The notes below the pieces were generated by a model. The model was not told the DNA's origin. It did not search any database and was given only the letters and a program-made list of their open reading frames with translations. Below are positions 1 through 6,179 of a stretch of DNA of 12,282 nt, in pieces (position 1 is the first letter of the stretch; every line of letters starts with the position of its first letter). The position numbers and the translations under genes are program-made. This DNA is from Thermohalobaculum sp039033215 (GTDB lineage Bacteria; Pseudomonadota; Alphaproteobacteria; Rhodobacterales; Rhodobacteraceae), in contig JBCCDA010000114.1 of NCBI GenBank assembly GCA_039033215.1, forward strand, positions 1 to 12,282, in the 5' to 3' direction.

Positions 1-185
1 ACCGTGGGCGGCGTCATCCAGTCCAGACGACGCGCCTCCTCCGCCCAGAACCCCTCGGGATCACTGACCGACCGCGCGTACATCTCGTGGTACTGACCCT
101 CACCAACATGCGCAACAGACGCGCTGCTGGCTGGTACGGCGATCTGGGCCGCTCCCAACGTTTGAACTGGTGCCTGGTCGTTCAT
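1..185 (-). CDS. acs: Acetyl-CoA synthetase, N-terminal fragment (runs off the left edge)
   Basis: The visible 61 codons encode the start of an AMP-forming acetate-CoA ligase, which would activate acetate to acetyl-CoA in the cytoplasm. The diagnostic stretch is residues 32-60, with YHEMYARSVSDPEGFW followed by the RRLDWMTPP segment. This matches the N-terminal cap (ACAS_N) of acetyl-CoA synthetases, where a Tyr, a Ser-Val-x-Asp-Pro and an invariant Phe-Trp precede the leucine/aspartate/tryptophan run. The first 30 residues are a variable leader. The ATG at 185 is preceded by a purine-rich GGGGAGAG about 6 bases upstream, which supports this start. The gene is divergent from ettA across 487 bases. 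Propionyl-CoA synthetases share the same cap, so acetate specificity is inferred and cannot be confirmed without the rest of the protein. Confidence 0.85.
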   Translation of the reverse strand, partial: MNDQAPVQTLGAAQIAVPASSASVAHVGEGQYHEMYARSVSDPEGFWAEEARRLDWMTPPT

Positions 186-233
186 GCGATCTCTCCCCGT
201 TCACGATTGATCTGCTTTGTCGGGAAGAGGAGT

Positions 234-239
234 TGTCAA
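234..239 (-). promoter_or_regulatory. Candidate -35 element of the acs promoter
   Basis: Read on the minus strand this is a perfect TTGACA, 49 bases upstream of the acs ATG. The sequence 17-18 bases further on reads AGCAGA/GCAGAT, a poor -10 match, so the promoter would probably need an activator. The Crp/Fnr-like box at 257-270 sits just upstream, about 60 bases before the predicted transcription start. That is a spacing typical of class I activation. This is inference from spacing only. Confidence 0.35.
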
Positions 240-256
240 AAATCGCGCATGGGACT

Positions 257-270
257 TTGATTTATCTCAA
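257..270. promoter_or_regulatory. Crp/Fnr-family binding site
   Basis: The sequence TTGATTTATCTCAA matches the Fnr/Anr/FnrL consensus TTGAT-N4-ATCAA at nine of ten half-site positions and retains the TTGA-N6-TCAA core in full. It lies 72 bases upstream of the acs start codon. An oxygen-responsive or cAMP-type regulator of this superfamily could therefore control acs. The regulator cannot be named from the site alone, since Fnr, Dnr and Crp relatives share this core. The box is over 400 bases from ettA, so acs is the likelier target. Confidence 0.5.
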
Positions 271-499
271 GAATTTCTGTGAATGATTGACAGGTTAGTC
301 TGTAAATGTGTCAAGCGCCTGAATTCCGGCAGCAAGGCCAAGGAGATCCGGGTCAACTGATCCTTGCGTGGCTGGAGGTTTTTGCGACAGATTATTTCAC
401 GAATTTCGCGCAAGTGTCCTGGAGTGCGCTCCGGGATCTCTTGGAGACCCCGCAACGGTGGCGCGAACCGTCGTCGCGTGGTGGGGATTCGCGGCGCGA

Positions 500-517
500 T
501 GGGGCAGCTTTGCCCCA
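500..517. repeat. 7-bp perfect hairpin with GCTT loop
   Basis: TGGGGCA, a GCTT tetraloop and TGCCCCA form a perfect stem upstream of ettA. No T-run follows on either strand, so it is not a classical intrinsic terminator. It could be a structured element in the ettA leader, or a weak end for an unseen transcript. No function can be assigned from the sequence. Confidence 0.45.
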
Positions 518-672
518 CAGAGACGGCACGCACGGGGTGTTCACCGCAGTCTCTTCCGGGCGGTATGGGCTGGGGTGAAAGAGAGGTGCAATTGGGCCAA
601 TGTCGGCAGTTGCCCCACCCGGAGCCCGGAGCTACACCCACCCCACGGGCAATCATGAGGGCGAGGCGCGCA

Positions 673-2328
673 ATGGCTTCCTACCAGTACGTGTACCATA
701 TGGATAAGGTCTCCAAGACCTATCCGGGCGGCAAGAAGTGCTTCGAGAACATCCGGCTGAGCTTCCTGCCCGGCGTCAAGATCGGCGTCGTGGGCGTGAA
801 CGGCGCGGGCAAGTCCACCCTGATGCGGATCATGGCCGGGATCGACACGGATTTTCAGGGTGAGGCCTGGGCCGCGGAGGGCGCGAAGGTTGGCTATCTC
901 AGCCAGGAGCCCGAGCTGGACGAGACGCTGGACGTCCGCGGCAACGTCATGCTGGGGGTGGCCGAGAAGCAGGCCAAGCTCGACCGCTACAACGAGCTGG
1001 CGATGAACTATTCCGACGAGACCGCGGACGAGATGTCCGCCCTTCAGGACCAGATCGACGCCGAGAACCTCTGGGACCTCGACGCCCAGGTCGACGTCGC
1101 GATGGAGGCGCTGCGCTGCCCGCCGGACTCGGCCCCCGTTGCCACGCTCTCGGGCGGTGAACGCCGCCGCGTCGCGCTCTGCAAGCTGCTGCTTGAAGCA
1201 CCCGAGATGCTGCTGCTGGACGAGCCCACGAACCACCTCGACGCCGAGACCATCGCCTGGCTGCAAAAACACCTGATCGAGTACAAGGGCACCATCCTGA
1301 TCGTCACCCACGACCGCTATTTCCTCGACGAGATCACCGGCTGGATCCTGGAACTCGACCGCGGCCGCGGCATCCCCTACGAGGGCAACTATTCCTCGTG
1401 GCTGGAACAGAAGGCCAAGCGCCTCGCCCAGGAATCGCGCGAGGACAAATCGCGCCAAAAAACCCTCGATCGCGAGCTTGAATGGATCCGCCAGGGCGCC
1501 AAGGCCCGCCAGGCCAAGCAGAAGGCGCGCATCAACGCCTACAACGACCTCGCCAGCCAGTCCGAACGCGAAAAGATCTCGACCGCCCAGATCGTCATCC
1601 CGAACGGCCCCCGCCTCGGCCAGAAGGTGATCGAGGTCAGCGGCCTCAAGAAGGGTTTTGGGGACCGCCTGCTGATCGAGGACCTGACCTTCAGCCTGCC
1701 CCCCGGCGGCATCGTCGGCGTGATCGGCCCGAACGGCGCGGGCAAGTCCACGCTCTTTCGCATGCTCACGGGGCAGGAGACGCCGGACGAGGGTTCGGTC
1801 GAATTCGGCGACACGGTCGAGTTGTCCTACGTCGACCAGTCCCGCGATTCACTGGATGGCGAGAAGACGGTGTGGGAGGAGATCTCGGAGGGTCTCGACA
1901 TCCTTCCCCTCGGCGACGCCGAGATCAATTCCCGCGCCTATTGCGGGGCCTTCAACTTCAAGGGCGGCGACCAGCAGAAGAAGGTCAAACTGCTAAGCGG
2001 CGGCGAGCGCAACCGCGTCCACATGGCGAAACTCCTGCGCCGCGGCGGCAACGTACTGCTGCTGGATGAGCCCACCAACGATCTGGACGTCGAGACGCTG
2101 CGCGCGCTCGAGGACGCCATCGAGAGCTTTGCGGGTTGCGCCGTGGTCATCAGCCACGACCGCTTCTTCCTGGATCGGCTGTGCACCCACATCCTCGCCT
2201 TCGAAGGCGACGCCCATGTCGAATGGTTCGAGGGCAATTTCGAGGACTACGAGGCCGACAAGATCCGCCGATTGGGCCCGGACTCGGTCGAGCCGAAGCG
2301 GATCAAGTACAAGAAGTTTGCGAGGTAG
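673..2328 (+). CDS. ettA: Energy-dependent translational throttle protein EttA (ABC-F ATPase)
   Basis: A 551-residue ABC-F protein. EttA binds the ribosomal E site and gates the first elongation steps according to the ADP/ATP ratio; it is cytosolic and has no membrane domain. Two nucleotide-binding domains are seen. Domain 1 has Walker A GVNGAGKST (41-49), signature LSGGE (159-163) and Walker B with LLLDEPTNHLD (180-190). Domain 2 has GPNGAGKST (352-360), LSGGE (441-445) and LLLDEPTNDLD (462-472). A charged linker rich in Arg and Lys (about 243-305) matches the P-site interaction motif. The start MASYQYVYHMDKVSKTYPGG fits the family N-terminus and the usual length of about 555. An in-frame ATG at 655 would add only six basic residues (MRARRA) and is less likely. 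The stop abuts that of the opposing lipoprotein gene with no gap. Family assignment is very secure. Confidence 0.96.
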   Translation: MASYQYVYHMDKVSKTYPGGKKCFENIRLSFLPGVKIGVVGVNGAGKSTLMRIMAGIDTDFQGEAWAAEGAKVGYLSQEPELDETLDVRGNVMLGVAEKQAKLDRYNELAMNYSDETADEMSALQDQIDAENLWDLDAQVDVAMEALRCPPDSAPVATLSGGERRRVALCKLLLEAPEMLLLDEPTNHLDAETIAWLQKHLIEYKGTILIVTHDRYFLDEITGWILELDRGRGIPYEGNYSSWLEQKAKRLAQESREDKSRQKTLDRELEWIRQGAKARQAKQKARINAYNDLASQSEREKISTAQIVIPNGPRLGQKVIEVSGLKKGFGDRLLIEDLTFSLPPGGIVGVIGPNGAGKSTLFRMLTGQETPDEGSVEFGDTVELSYVDQSRDSLDGEKTVWEEISEGLDILPLGDAEINSRAYCGAFNFKGGDQQKKVKLLSGGERNRVHMAKLLRRGGNVLLLDEPTNDLDVETLRALEDAIESFAGCAVVISHDRFFLDRLCTHILAFEGDAHVEWFEGNFEDYEADKIRRLGPDSVEPKRIKYKKFAR

Positions 2329-2880
2329 TTAACCTGGTTCGCCGACCACGATCAGGCGCTTCAGCATTGCATCCGCTAGAGATGGCGACACCTTCCGAAG
2401 CTTGCGTCTGACGACGTCTTCCTTGTCTATGATGTCAAGGAAGAATTTGCCCCGTCGCTTTCGATTTACCGGAACGAGCGAGTTGTTTCTCTCGATCAAT
2501 GTGGTTGCCAAGAGATCGCCGACGTAGATCACTTCTCCTGGCGCGAGGTCGAAACGTGCGACAGCGTCGGGGATACGCATTCGATCACGCCCGCAGTTGA
2601 TCTGAATGACCTCGTACGATCCGGCAGGAAGTTCCATTGTCACAACGGGTCCTCCGTAGGGATACATCTTGAAACGACTTTGGCGCCTCTTTCCGACGAC
2701 ACCAAGTGCATCTCCGCGGATGGACACTTGCCCGTCGCTTTCGCAGCTTCGAGTGTAAGCGCGCATCACAAGTACTGCCTGACCTGCTTGTGGTAACGCG
2801 GTGGTATTCTCAACGCTAGAGCAGCCACTGAGCAAAGCGAAGATAAGTAAAGGCACACACGTGAAAAAAAATCTTTGCAA
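2329..2880 (-). CDS. Small predicted outer-membrane or periplasmic lipoprotein, function unknown
   Basis: With a TTG start at 2880 the protein has 183 residues and begins with a classic lipoprotein signal: MQR, a hydrophobic core of Phe, Leu, Val and Ile, and lipobox LLSGC with the lipidated Cys at residue 20. An AAGG purine stretch lies about 8 bases upstream of the TTG. The next upstream ATGs (about 2988-2991) would add 37 residues before the signal, which is implausible for a lipoprotein. The mature part is beta-rich, with a YPYGGPVVTMELPAGSYEV segment and a VYVGDL-like strand. This resembles the layout of small DUF2846-type lipoproteins, but the match is by eye and weak. The tail is basic. 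The DNA is visibly less GC-rich than its neighbours, and the stop touches the ettA stop. Both points hint at later acquisition. The function is not recognised. Confidence 0.7.
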   Translation of the reverse strand: MQRFFFTCVPLLIFALLSGCSSVENTTALPQAGQAVLVMRAYTRSCESDGQVSIRGDALGVVGKRRQSRFKMYPYGGPVVTMELPAGSYEVIQINCGRDRMRIPDAVARFDLAPGEVIYVGDLLATTLIERNNSLVPVNRKRRGKFFLDIIDKEDVVRRKLRKVSPSLADAMLKRLIVVGEPG

Positions 2881-3027
2881 CTGGAGGCCTTCCGAATGGA
2901 GATAATTGCTGACTGTGGCAGGCTGTAAGACCGGTGTGCAACTCAATTTTTTATCGCGCACCTTTCTGGTGGTTGGTTGCCATGCCATCACCCGCGACTT
3001 GGAAAAGCGACACCTCAGCGAGCGTGG

Positions 3028-3044
3028 GGTGGGTTCAGCCCACC
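3028..3044. repeat. GGTGGG/CCCACC intergenic hairpin
   Basis: GGTGGG, a 5-base TTCAG loop and CCCACC form a 6-bp stem, flanked by GTGG on the left and CTC on the right. It resembles the dispersed intergenic palindromes with a GGTGGGN(x)CCCACC core that I recall from many proteobacterial genomes. Membership in such a repeat family is inferred from shape alone, because only one copy lies in this window. Confidence 0.4.
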
Positions 3045-3156
3045 TCTTCGGATCCTTACGTCAGGACGTCGGACTCGGTCCGTTCCCAAGGCGCTGACCC
3101 CAAAACGTACATCGCCATAGTGTAACGATGCCAACGGAGACTCGACCAAGCCGAGC

Positions 3157-3185
3157 TTGACCGCTTCGACCTCATTTCGTACATA
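3157..3185 (+). promoter_or_regulatory. Candidate promoter of the toxin-antitoxin operon
   Basis: TTGACC at 3157-3162 and TACATA at 3180-3185 are separated by 17 bases. The -35 matches five of six consensus positions and the -10 only three. Transcription would begin at about 3192-3193, on the A of the antitoxin ATG, so the message would be leaderless. There is no purine-rich ribosome binding site before that ATG, which agrees with this reading. Confidence 0.4.
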
Positions 3186-3198
3186 CATTTGTATGAAC
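3179..3198. promoter_or_regulatory. Palindromic operator over the antitoxin start codon
   Basis: The 20-base element pairs CATAC (3182-3186) with GTATG (3191-3195) around ATTT. One mismatch (3181/3196) follows, then a further GT/AC pair at the ends. It covers the candidate -10 element and the ATG itself. Antitoxins of the AbrB/MazE fold commonly bind palindromes in their own promoter and repress it. This placement suits such autoregulation, but binding is inferred. Confidence 0.5.
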
Positions 3199-3420
3199 AA
3201 AACCACTGCCATCAAAAAAATAGGCAACGGCGCGATGATCCCCGTCACGCGGGAGGAGCTTCGGGCCATGGAGGCCGAGGTTGGGACCGAGGTGAAGGTG
3301 ACCATCATTGATGGCAAGATGACCGTGGCCAAGACTGACTCGACCTATGAGCGCACGCGGGCGTCGGCCGAGAAAATGGGTAAGCGGTACGCGCATACGC
3401 TCAAGCTGTTCGGGCAGTGA
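3193..3420 (+). CDS. AbrB/MazE-type antitoxin
   Basis: A 75-residue protein. Residues 5-48 fit the swapped-hairpin AbrB/MazE/SpoVT DNA-binding fold: a K-K-I-G-N-G start, then I-P-V-T-R-E-E-L, then the V-G-T-E-V-K-V strand and an I-D-G-K-M-T-V strand. The N-terminal fold would dimerise and bind the operator, while the basic, Tyr/Lys-rich tail (49-75) would bind and neutralise the toxin. It overlaps the toxin gene by four bases (GTGA), so the two are translationally coupled. The ATG at 3193 gives the family-typical N-terminus. An in-frame TTG at 3157 would add 12 unrelated residues and overlaps the promoter. No Shine-Dalgarno sequence precedes the ATG. The partner is a Doc toxin, whereas the classic Doc partner is a Phd/YefM-fold antitoxin. 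Family assignment is good; the role is inferred from context. Confidence 0.8.
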   Translation: MNKTTAIKKIGNGAMIPVTREELRAMEAEVGTEVKVTIIDGKMTVAKTDSTYERTRASAEKMGKRYAHTLKLFGQ

Positions 3421-3809
3421 CGGGTTGCGACTGGCCGGATCCCGACGGCATCCTCGCCTATCTCCGATCTCTGATGGAAACCCAGGGCGCCGACCTGAAA
3501 GTCCGCGCGCCCGATGACGTGATCGCGGGGTTTGAACGCGCTCGCTCGGCGCATCAGTACGAACCCGACGCCAGTCCCTTCCACCTCGCCGCCCTGATGT
3601 TCGAGGGGATCACCACCCGGCATCCCCTGGTCGATGGCAACAAGCGGCTGGGCTGGCTGGGCGCCGTGGTCTTCCTCGACCTCAACGGCTGGTACCTCGA
3701 CGCGCCGGAAGTTGCCTCGTTCGAGATCGGCATGGCTGTGATCGAGCATCGCGAACCTTTGGACGCGCTCGCGGCGTTCTTCGAGCGCTACGCCATCGCC
3801 ATGGATTGA
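3417..3809 (+). CDS. Doc-family (Fic-fold) toxin
   Basis: A 130-residue protein beginning with GTG at 3417 inside the antitoxin stop. The Fic/Doc core motif is HPLVDGNKR (69-77), matching H-x-F-x-(D/A)-(G/A)-N-(K/G)-R, with catalytic His69, Asp73, Asn75 and Arg77. Lys76 sits where AMP-transferring Fic enzymes have Gly. Lys there is typical of Doc, which phosphorylates and inactivates EF-Tu. The usual aromatic third residue is Leu71 here. The helices before (31-66) and after (79-120) the motif fit the short Doc family of about 125-130 residues. No inhibitory helix motif is evident, so control should come from the upstream antitoxin. Family assignment is strong; EF-Tu kinase activity is inferred from P1 Doc. 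Confidence 0.85.
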   Translation: MTGCDWPDPDGILAYLRSLMETQGADLKVRAPDDVIAGFERARSAHQYEPDASPFHLAALMFEGITTRHPLVDGNKRLGWLGAVVFLDLNGWYLDAPEVASFEIGMAVIEHREPLDALAAFFERYAIAMD

Positions 3810-3875
3810 TCCCGGTCAAAGCGGGGTAGGGCCCGGCGCCCCTAGCGTGGTTCCAAGAAACCAGAGGAGCCCCCG

Positions 3876-4109
3876 ATGTCCCACGTCCCGCACGAGCTTG
3901 CAGAAGAGTTTCCGGACAAGGTCGAGAAGATGCACGAACTCAAGGAAGGCGACGCGCATTTCCGCAAGCTTTTTGACGAGTATCACGAGGTGAACCGGGC
4001 CATTCACCGGGCCGAGACGAATGTCGAGCCGACGGACGATTTCAACGAGCAGACGATGCGCAAACAACGCATGGTGCTGAAGGATCAGATCGCCCGGATG
4101 CTGGCCTGA
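3876..4109 (+). CDS. DUF465/YdcH family small coiled-coil protein
   Basis: A 77-residue, highly charged alpha-helical protein. The family pattern is visible: F-P-D-K (12-15), L-K-E-G-D-A-H-F (22-29), a L-F-D-E-Y-H stretch, then M-R-K-Q-R-M-V-L-K-D-Q-I (61-72). These form two antiparallel helices rich in Glu, Lys and His, without a signal or membrane segment. The biochemical role of YdcH/DUF465 proteins is not established. A good Shine-Dalgarno AGAGGAG lies six bases before the ATG. The gene starts 66 bases after the toxin stop but has its own ribosome binding site, so it is probably independent of the toxin-antitoxin module. It faces the acyl-CoA synthetase gene end to end. Confidence 0.85.
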   Translation: MSHVPHELAEEFPDKVEKMHELKEGDAHFRKLFDEYHEVNRAIHRAETNVEPTDDFNEQTMRKQRMVLKDQIARMLA

Positions 4110-4148
4110 CGCGGGCGCGGAGCGGGACGCCAACTACACCGCGATGTA

Positions 4149-4190
4149 CATCAATCTCTCGCGCATATCCGGTTTGCGAGAAGTTTGATG
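4149..4190. repeat. Interrupted inverted repeat after the DUF465 gene
   Basis: CATCAA pairs with TTGATG and, inside that, CTCGC pairs with GCGAG. The two stems are separated by a 3/4-base internal loop, with a 13-base apical loop. The structure lies 40 bases after the DUF465 stop and could shape the 3' end of that transcript. There is no adjoining U-run. Confidence 0.35.
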
Positions 4191-4198
4191 AGGATCCA

Positions 4199-4231
4199 CA
4201 CCGCCCGGAACTCTCCGATTGTCGGGCGGTG
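4199..4231. terminator. 9-bp stem, probable bidirectional terminator region
   Basis: CACCGCCCG and CGGGCGGTG form a perfect 9-bp GC-rich stem around a 15-base loop. It sits between two convergent genes: DUF465, ending at 4109, and the acyl-CoA synthetase, ending at 4302. It therefore could end transcription from both sides. No T-tract follows, so the call rests on position and stem strength. Confidence 0.45.
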
Positions 4232-4301
4232 ATGTAGTCATGCAGGGGCCGGTTCTCGCACCGGTCTCAGACCTCACAAGGAGTTGGATTTTGCAGCGAC
4301 C

Positions 4302-5927
4302 CTAGACCTCCTCGGCCATCTTGCGCAGTTGGAATTTCTGGACCTTGCCGGTCGAGGTCTTGGGGATCTCGGTGAACACGATGTGACGTGGGCACTTGTA
4401 GCGCGCCAGGTTTTGTCGTGTGAATTCAATGAGTTCGTCTTCCGTGGCGGTGGCGCCGGGTTTGAGTTCCACGAAGGCGCAGGGGGTCTCGCCCCACTTC
4501 TCGTCCGCCTTGGCCACCACGGCCACCAGCGACACGGCCGGGTGCTTGAACAGGGTGTCCTCGACCTCGATCGAACTGATGTTCTCGCCCCCCGAAATAA
4601 TGACGTCCTTGGCCCTGTCCTTGATCTGAATATAGCCATCCGGATGGATCACCGCGAGGTCGCCTGTATGGAACCAACCCCCTGAAAACGCTGCTAAAGT
4701 TGCGCTCTCGTTCTTGAGGTATCCCTTCATGACGACGTTGCCGCGCATCATGATTTCACCGATGGTCTCGCCGTCGCGGGGGACAGGCGCCATGGTCTCG
4801 GGGTCACAGACATCGACCCCCTCGAGGGCCTGGTAGTTCACACCTTGGCGCGCCTTCAGACTGGCCTGTTCGGCGACCGGCAGCGCGTCCCATTCCCCCT
4901 TCCACTCGTTTATGACGGAGGGCCCGTAACACTCGGTCAGGCCATAGAGATGCGTGACGTCAAAACCCGCGTCCCCCATCGCGGCCAGCACGCTTTCGGG
5001 CGGCGGTGCGGCGGCGGTGCGGAAGTCAACCCTATGGGAAAACTCACGTTTCTGCTCGGCCGGCGCATTCAGGAGCGTCGACATGACGATCGGCGCGCCG
5101 CACATGTGGGTGACGCGCTCGTCCGCGATGAGATCGAAGATTGCTTTTGGGCGGACCTGGCGAAGGCAGACGTGGGTTCCGCCGACAATCGACAAGGACC
5201 ATGGGAAGCACCAGCCGTTGCAGTGGAACATCGGCAGCGTCCAGAGATAGACGGCATCGCCGGTCATGCCGCCGTGGACCACGTTTCCGGTCGCCAGCAG
5301 CGCCGCACCGCGGTGGTGGTAGACGACCCCCTTCGGATTGCCTGTGGTCCCGGAGGTATAGTTGAGCGCGATCGCATCCCACTCGTCCTCCGGCAACTGC
5401 CATGCGTAGTCCGGATCGCCGGTCGCCAGGAACGTCTCGTAGTCCTGTCCTATCCCCGTGGCGGGCGCACCTGCGGTGGGGTCTGCGTACTCGACGACCA
5501 TTGGGCGAGGTGTTGCCATCAACGGCAAGGCGTCGGCAAGCAAGGGGGCCAACTCACTGTCGACTATCACCAATTTGCTCTCGCCATGGTCGAGGATGAA
5601 CGCGATCCCCGCAGCGTCCAGCCGGGTGTTCAGCGCGTTCAGGACCCCCCGCATCATGGGCACGCCGTAGTGCGCCTCGAGCATTGGGGGCGTGTTCAGC
5701 AGCAGCGCGGCGACAGTCTGGCCCGTGCCAACGCCAGCCCTTTCGAGCGCCGATGCCAGTTGCCGGGACCGCGAAAAGAACTCGGCATAGGTTCGTCGCA
5801 GATCTCCGTGGATGATCGCCGTCTTGTCCGGGAACACGGCTGCGGACCGCGCGAGAAAGCTCAGCGGGCTCAACGGCTGATAGTTTGCGGCGTTCCTGTC
5901 GAGCCCCGTACGATACGCGTGCGTCAT
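4302..5927 (-). CDS. AMP-forming acyl-CoA synthetase (medium-chain/DmdB-like type)
   Basis: A 541-residue ANL-superfamily ligase that converts a carboxylate, ATP and CoA to an acyl-CoA through an acyl-adenylate. The ATP P-loop Y-TSGTTGNPKG is at 190-200, YGLTE at 328-332, WFHTGD at 418-423, DRAKD at 437-441 and the catalytic lysine in TSTGK at 528. The N-terminal NYQPLSPLSFLARSAAVFPD stretch and E-A-H-Y-G-V-P (85-90) resemble the group that includes medium-chain fatty acyl, AlkK-like and 3-methylmercaptopropionate ligases. The substrate cannot be read from sequence. The start at 5927 has a strong GGGAGGGA ribosome binding site; an in-frame extension to 6086 is low-complexity and lacks family similarity. 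No partner gene for beta-oxidation or DMSP demethylation is adjacent. It is divergent from the SDR gene across 252 bases. Confidence 0.9.
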   Translation of the reverse strand: MTHAYRTGLDRNAANYQPLSPLSFLARSAAVFPDKTAIIHGDLRRTYAEFFSRSRQLASALERAGVGTGQTVAALLLNTPPMLEAHYGVPMMRGVLNALNTRLDAAGIAFILDHGESKLVIVDSELAPLLADALPLMATPRPMVVEYADPTAGAPATGIGQDYETFLATGDPDYAWQLPEDEWDAIALNYTSGTTGNPKGVVYHHRGAALLATGNVVHGGMTGDAVYLWTLPMFHCNGWCFPWSLSIVGGTHVCLRQVRPKAIFDLIADERVTHMCGAPIVMSTLLNAPAEQKREFSHRVDFRTAAAPPPESVLAAMGDAGFDVTHLYGLTECYGPSVINEWKGEWDALPVAEQASLKARQGVNYQALEGVDVCDPETMAPVPRDGETIGEIMMRGNVVMKGYLKNESATLAAFSGGWFHTGDLAVIHPDGYIQIKDRAKDVIISGGENISSIEVEDTLFKHPAVSLVAVVAKADEKWGETPCAFVELKPGATATEDELIEFTRQNLARYKCPRHIVFTEIPKTSTGKVQKFQLRKMAEEV

Positions 5928-6179
5928 GGTGTCCCTCCCGTTTTGTCGGGAAGTATGTGTCCGCGGCGGGGGTGTCAAACGGTGGCATCGCCCTTGGGCG
6001 GGAACCGCCGTGGCGGCTGATGTTGGTGCGCCTGTGCCTTCTTCCAGGCCTGCATCGCTACCCACGTGTTCGGCGCGCGGGGGCAACGCTTGTCACACAG
6101 CGGAAGGGCTGCGGCAGAAACCCTCTCGCGCGGAGGGGCAGGCACACCTATGGTCGGGTCGCGATTGAGGGAGGACACG

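Larger units (their letters stand above)
186..672. other. Long divergent non-coding region between acs and ettA
   Basis: No convincing gene is present in these 487 bases. Short open frames exist on both strands, but they overlap one another, lack ribosome binding sites and encode Arg/Pro-rich low-quality sequence. The left third (230-320) is AT-richer and holds the promoter-like signals for acs: TTGACA on both strands and a Crp/Fnr-like box at 257-270. A TTGACA at 287-292 and its reverse complement TGTCAA at 309-314 form a 6-base inverted repeat. The right part (500-672) is GC-rich with a compact hairpin at 500-517, so the ettA transcript may have a long structured leader. Confidence 0.6.
2881..3192. 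other. Non-coding region between lipoprotein and toxin-antitoxin genes
   Basis: This 312-base divergent region has no supported gene. The portion near the lipoprotein gene is AT-rich (poly-T/A tracts near 2945-2955) and probably holds its promoter and ribosome binding site. The middle contains a short hairpin at 3028-3044. The right end carries the promoter-like and operator-like sequences of the toxin-antitoxin module. Confidence 0.55.

Noticed and set aside
287..314. TTGACA...TGTCAA as a plus-strand promoter for ettA
   Set aside because: The -35 is perfect, but no -10-like sequence lies 16-18 bases downstream, and it would be about 340 bases from ettA.
541..1458. A 305-codon open frame on the minus strand opposite ettA
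   Set aside because: It lies antisense within a secure ABC-F gene, is dominated by Val/Leu/Gly/Ala typical of GC-rich antisense frames, and has no ribosome binding site or known motif.
4845..6020. A 391-codon open frame on the plus strand opposite the acyl-CoA synthetase
   Set aside because: It is the antisense of a gene with all ANL motifs intact, and its composition is Arg/Gly/Val-rich without family features.
5928..6179. Small open frames between the acyl-CoA synthetase and the SDR gene
   Set aside because: They are short, overlap each other on both strands and lack ribosome binding sites; the interval is better read as a divergent promoter region.
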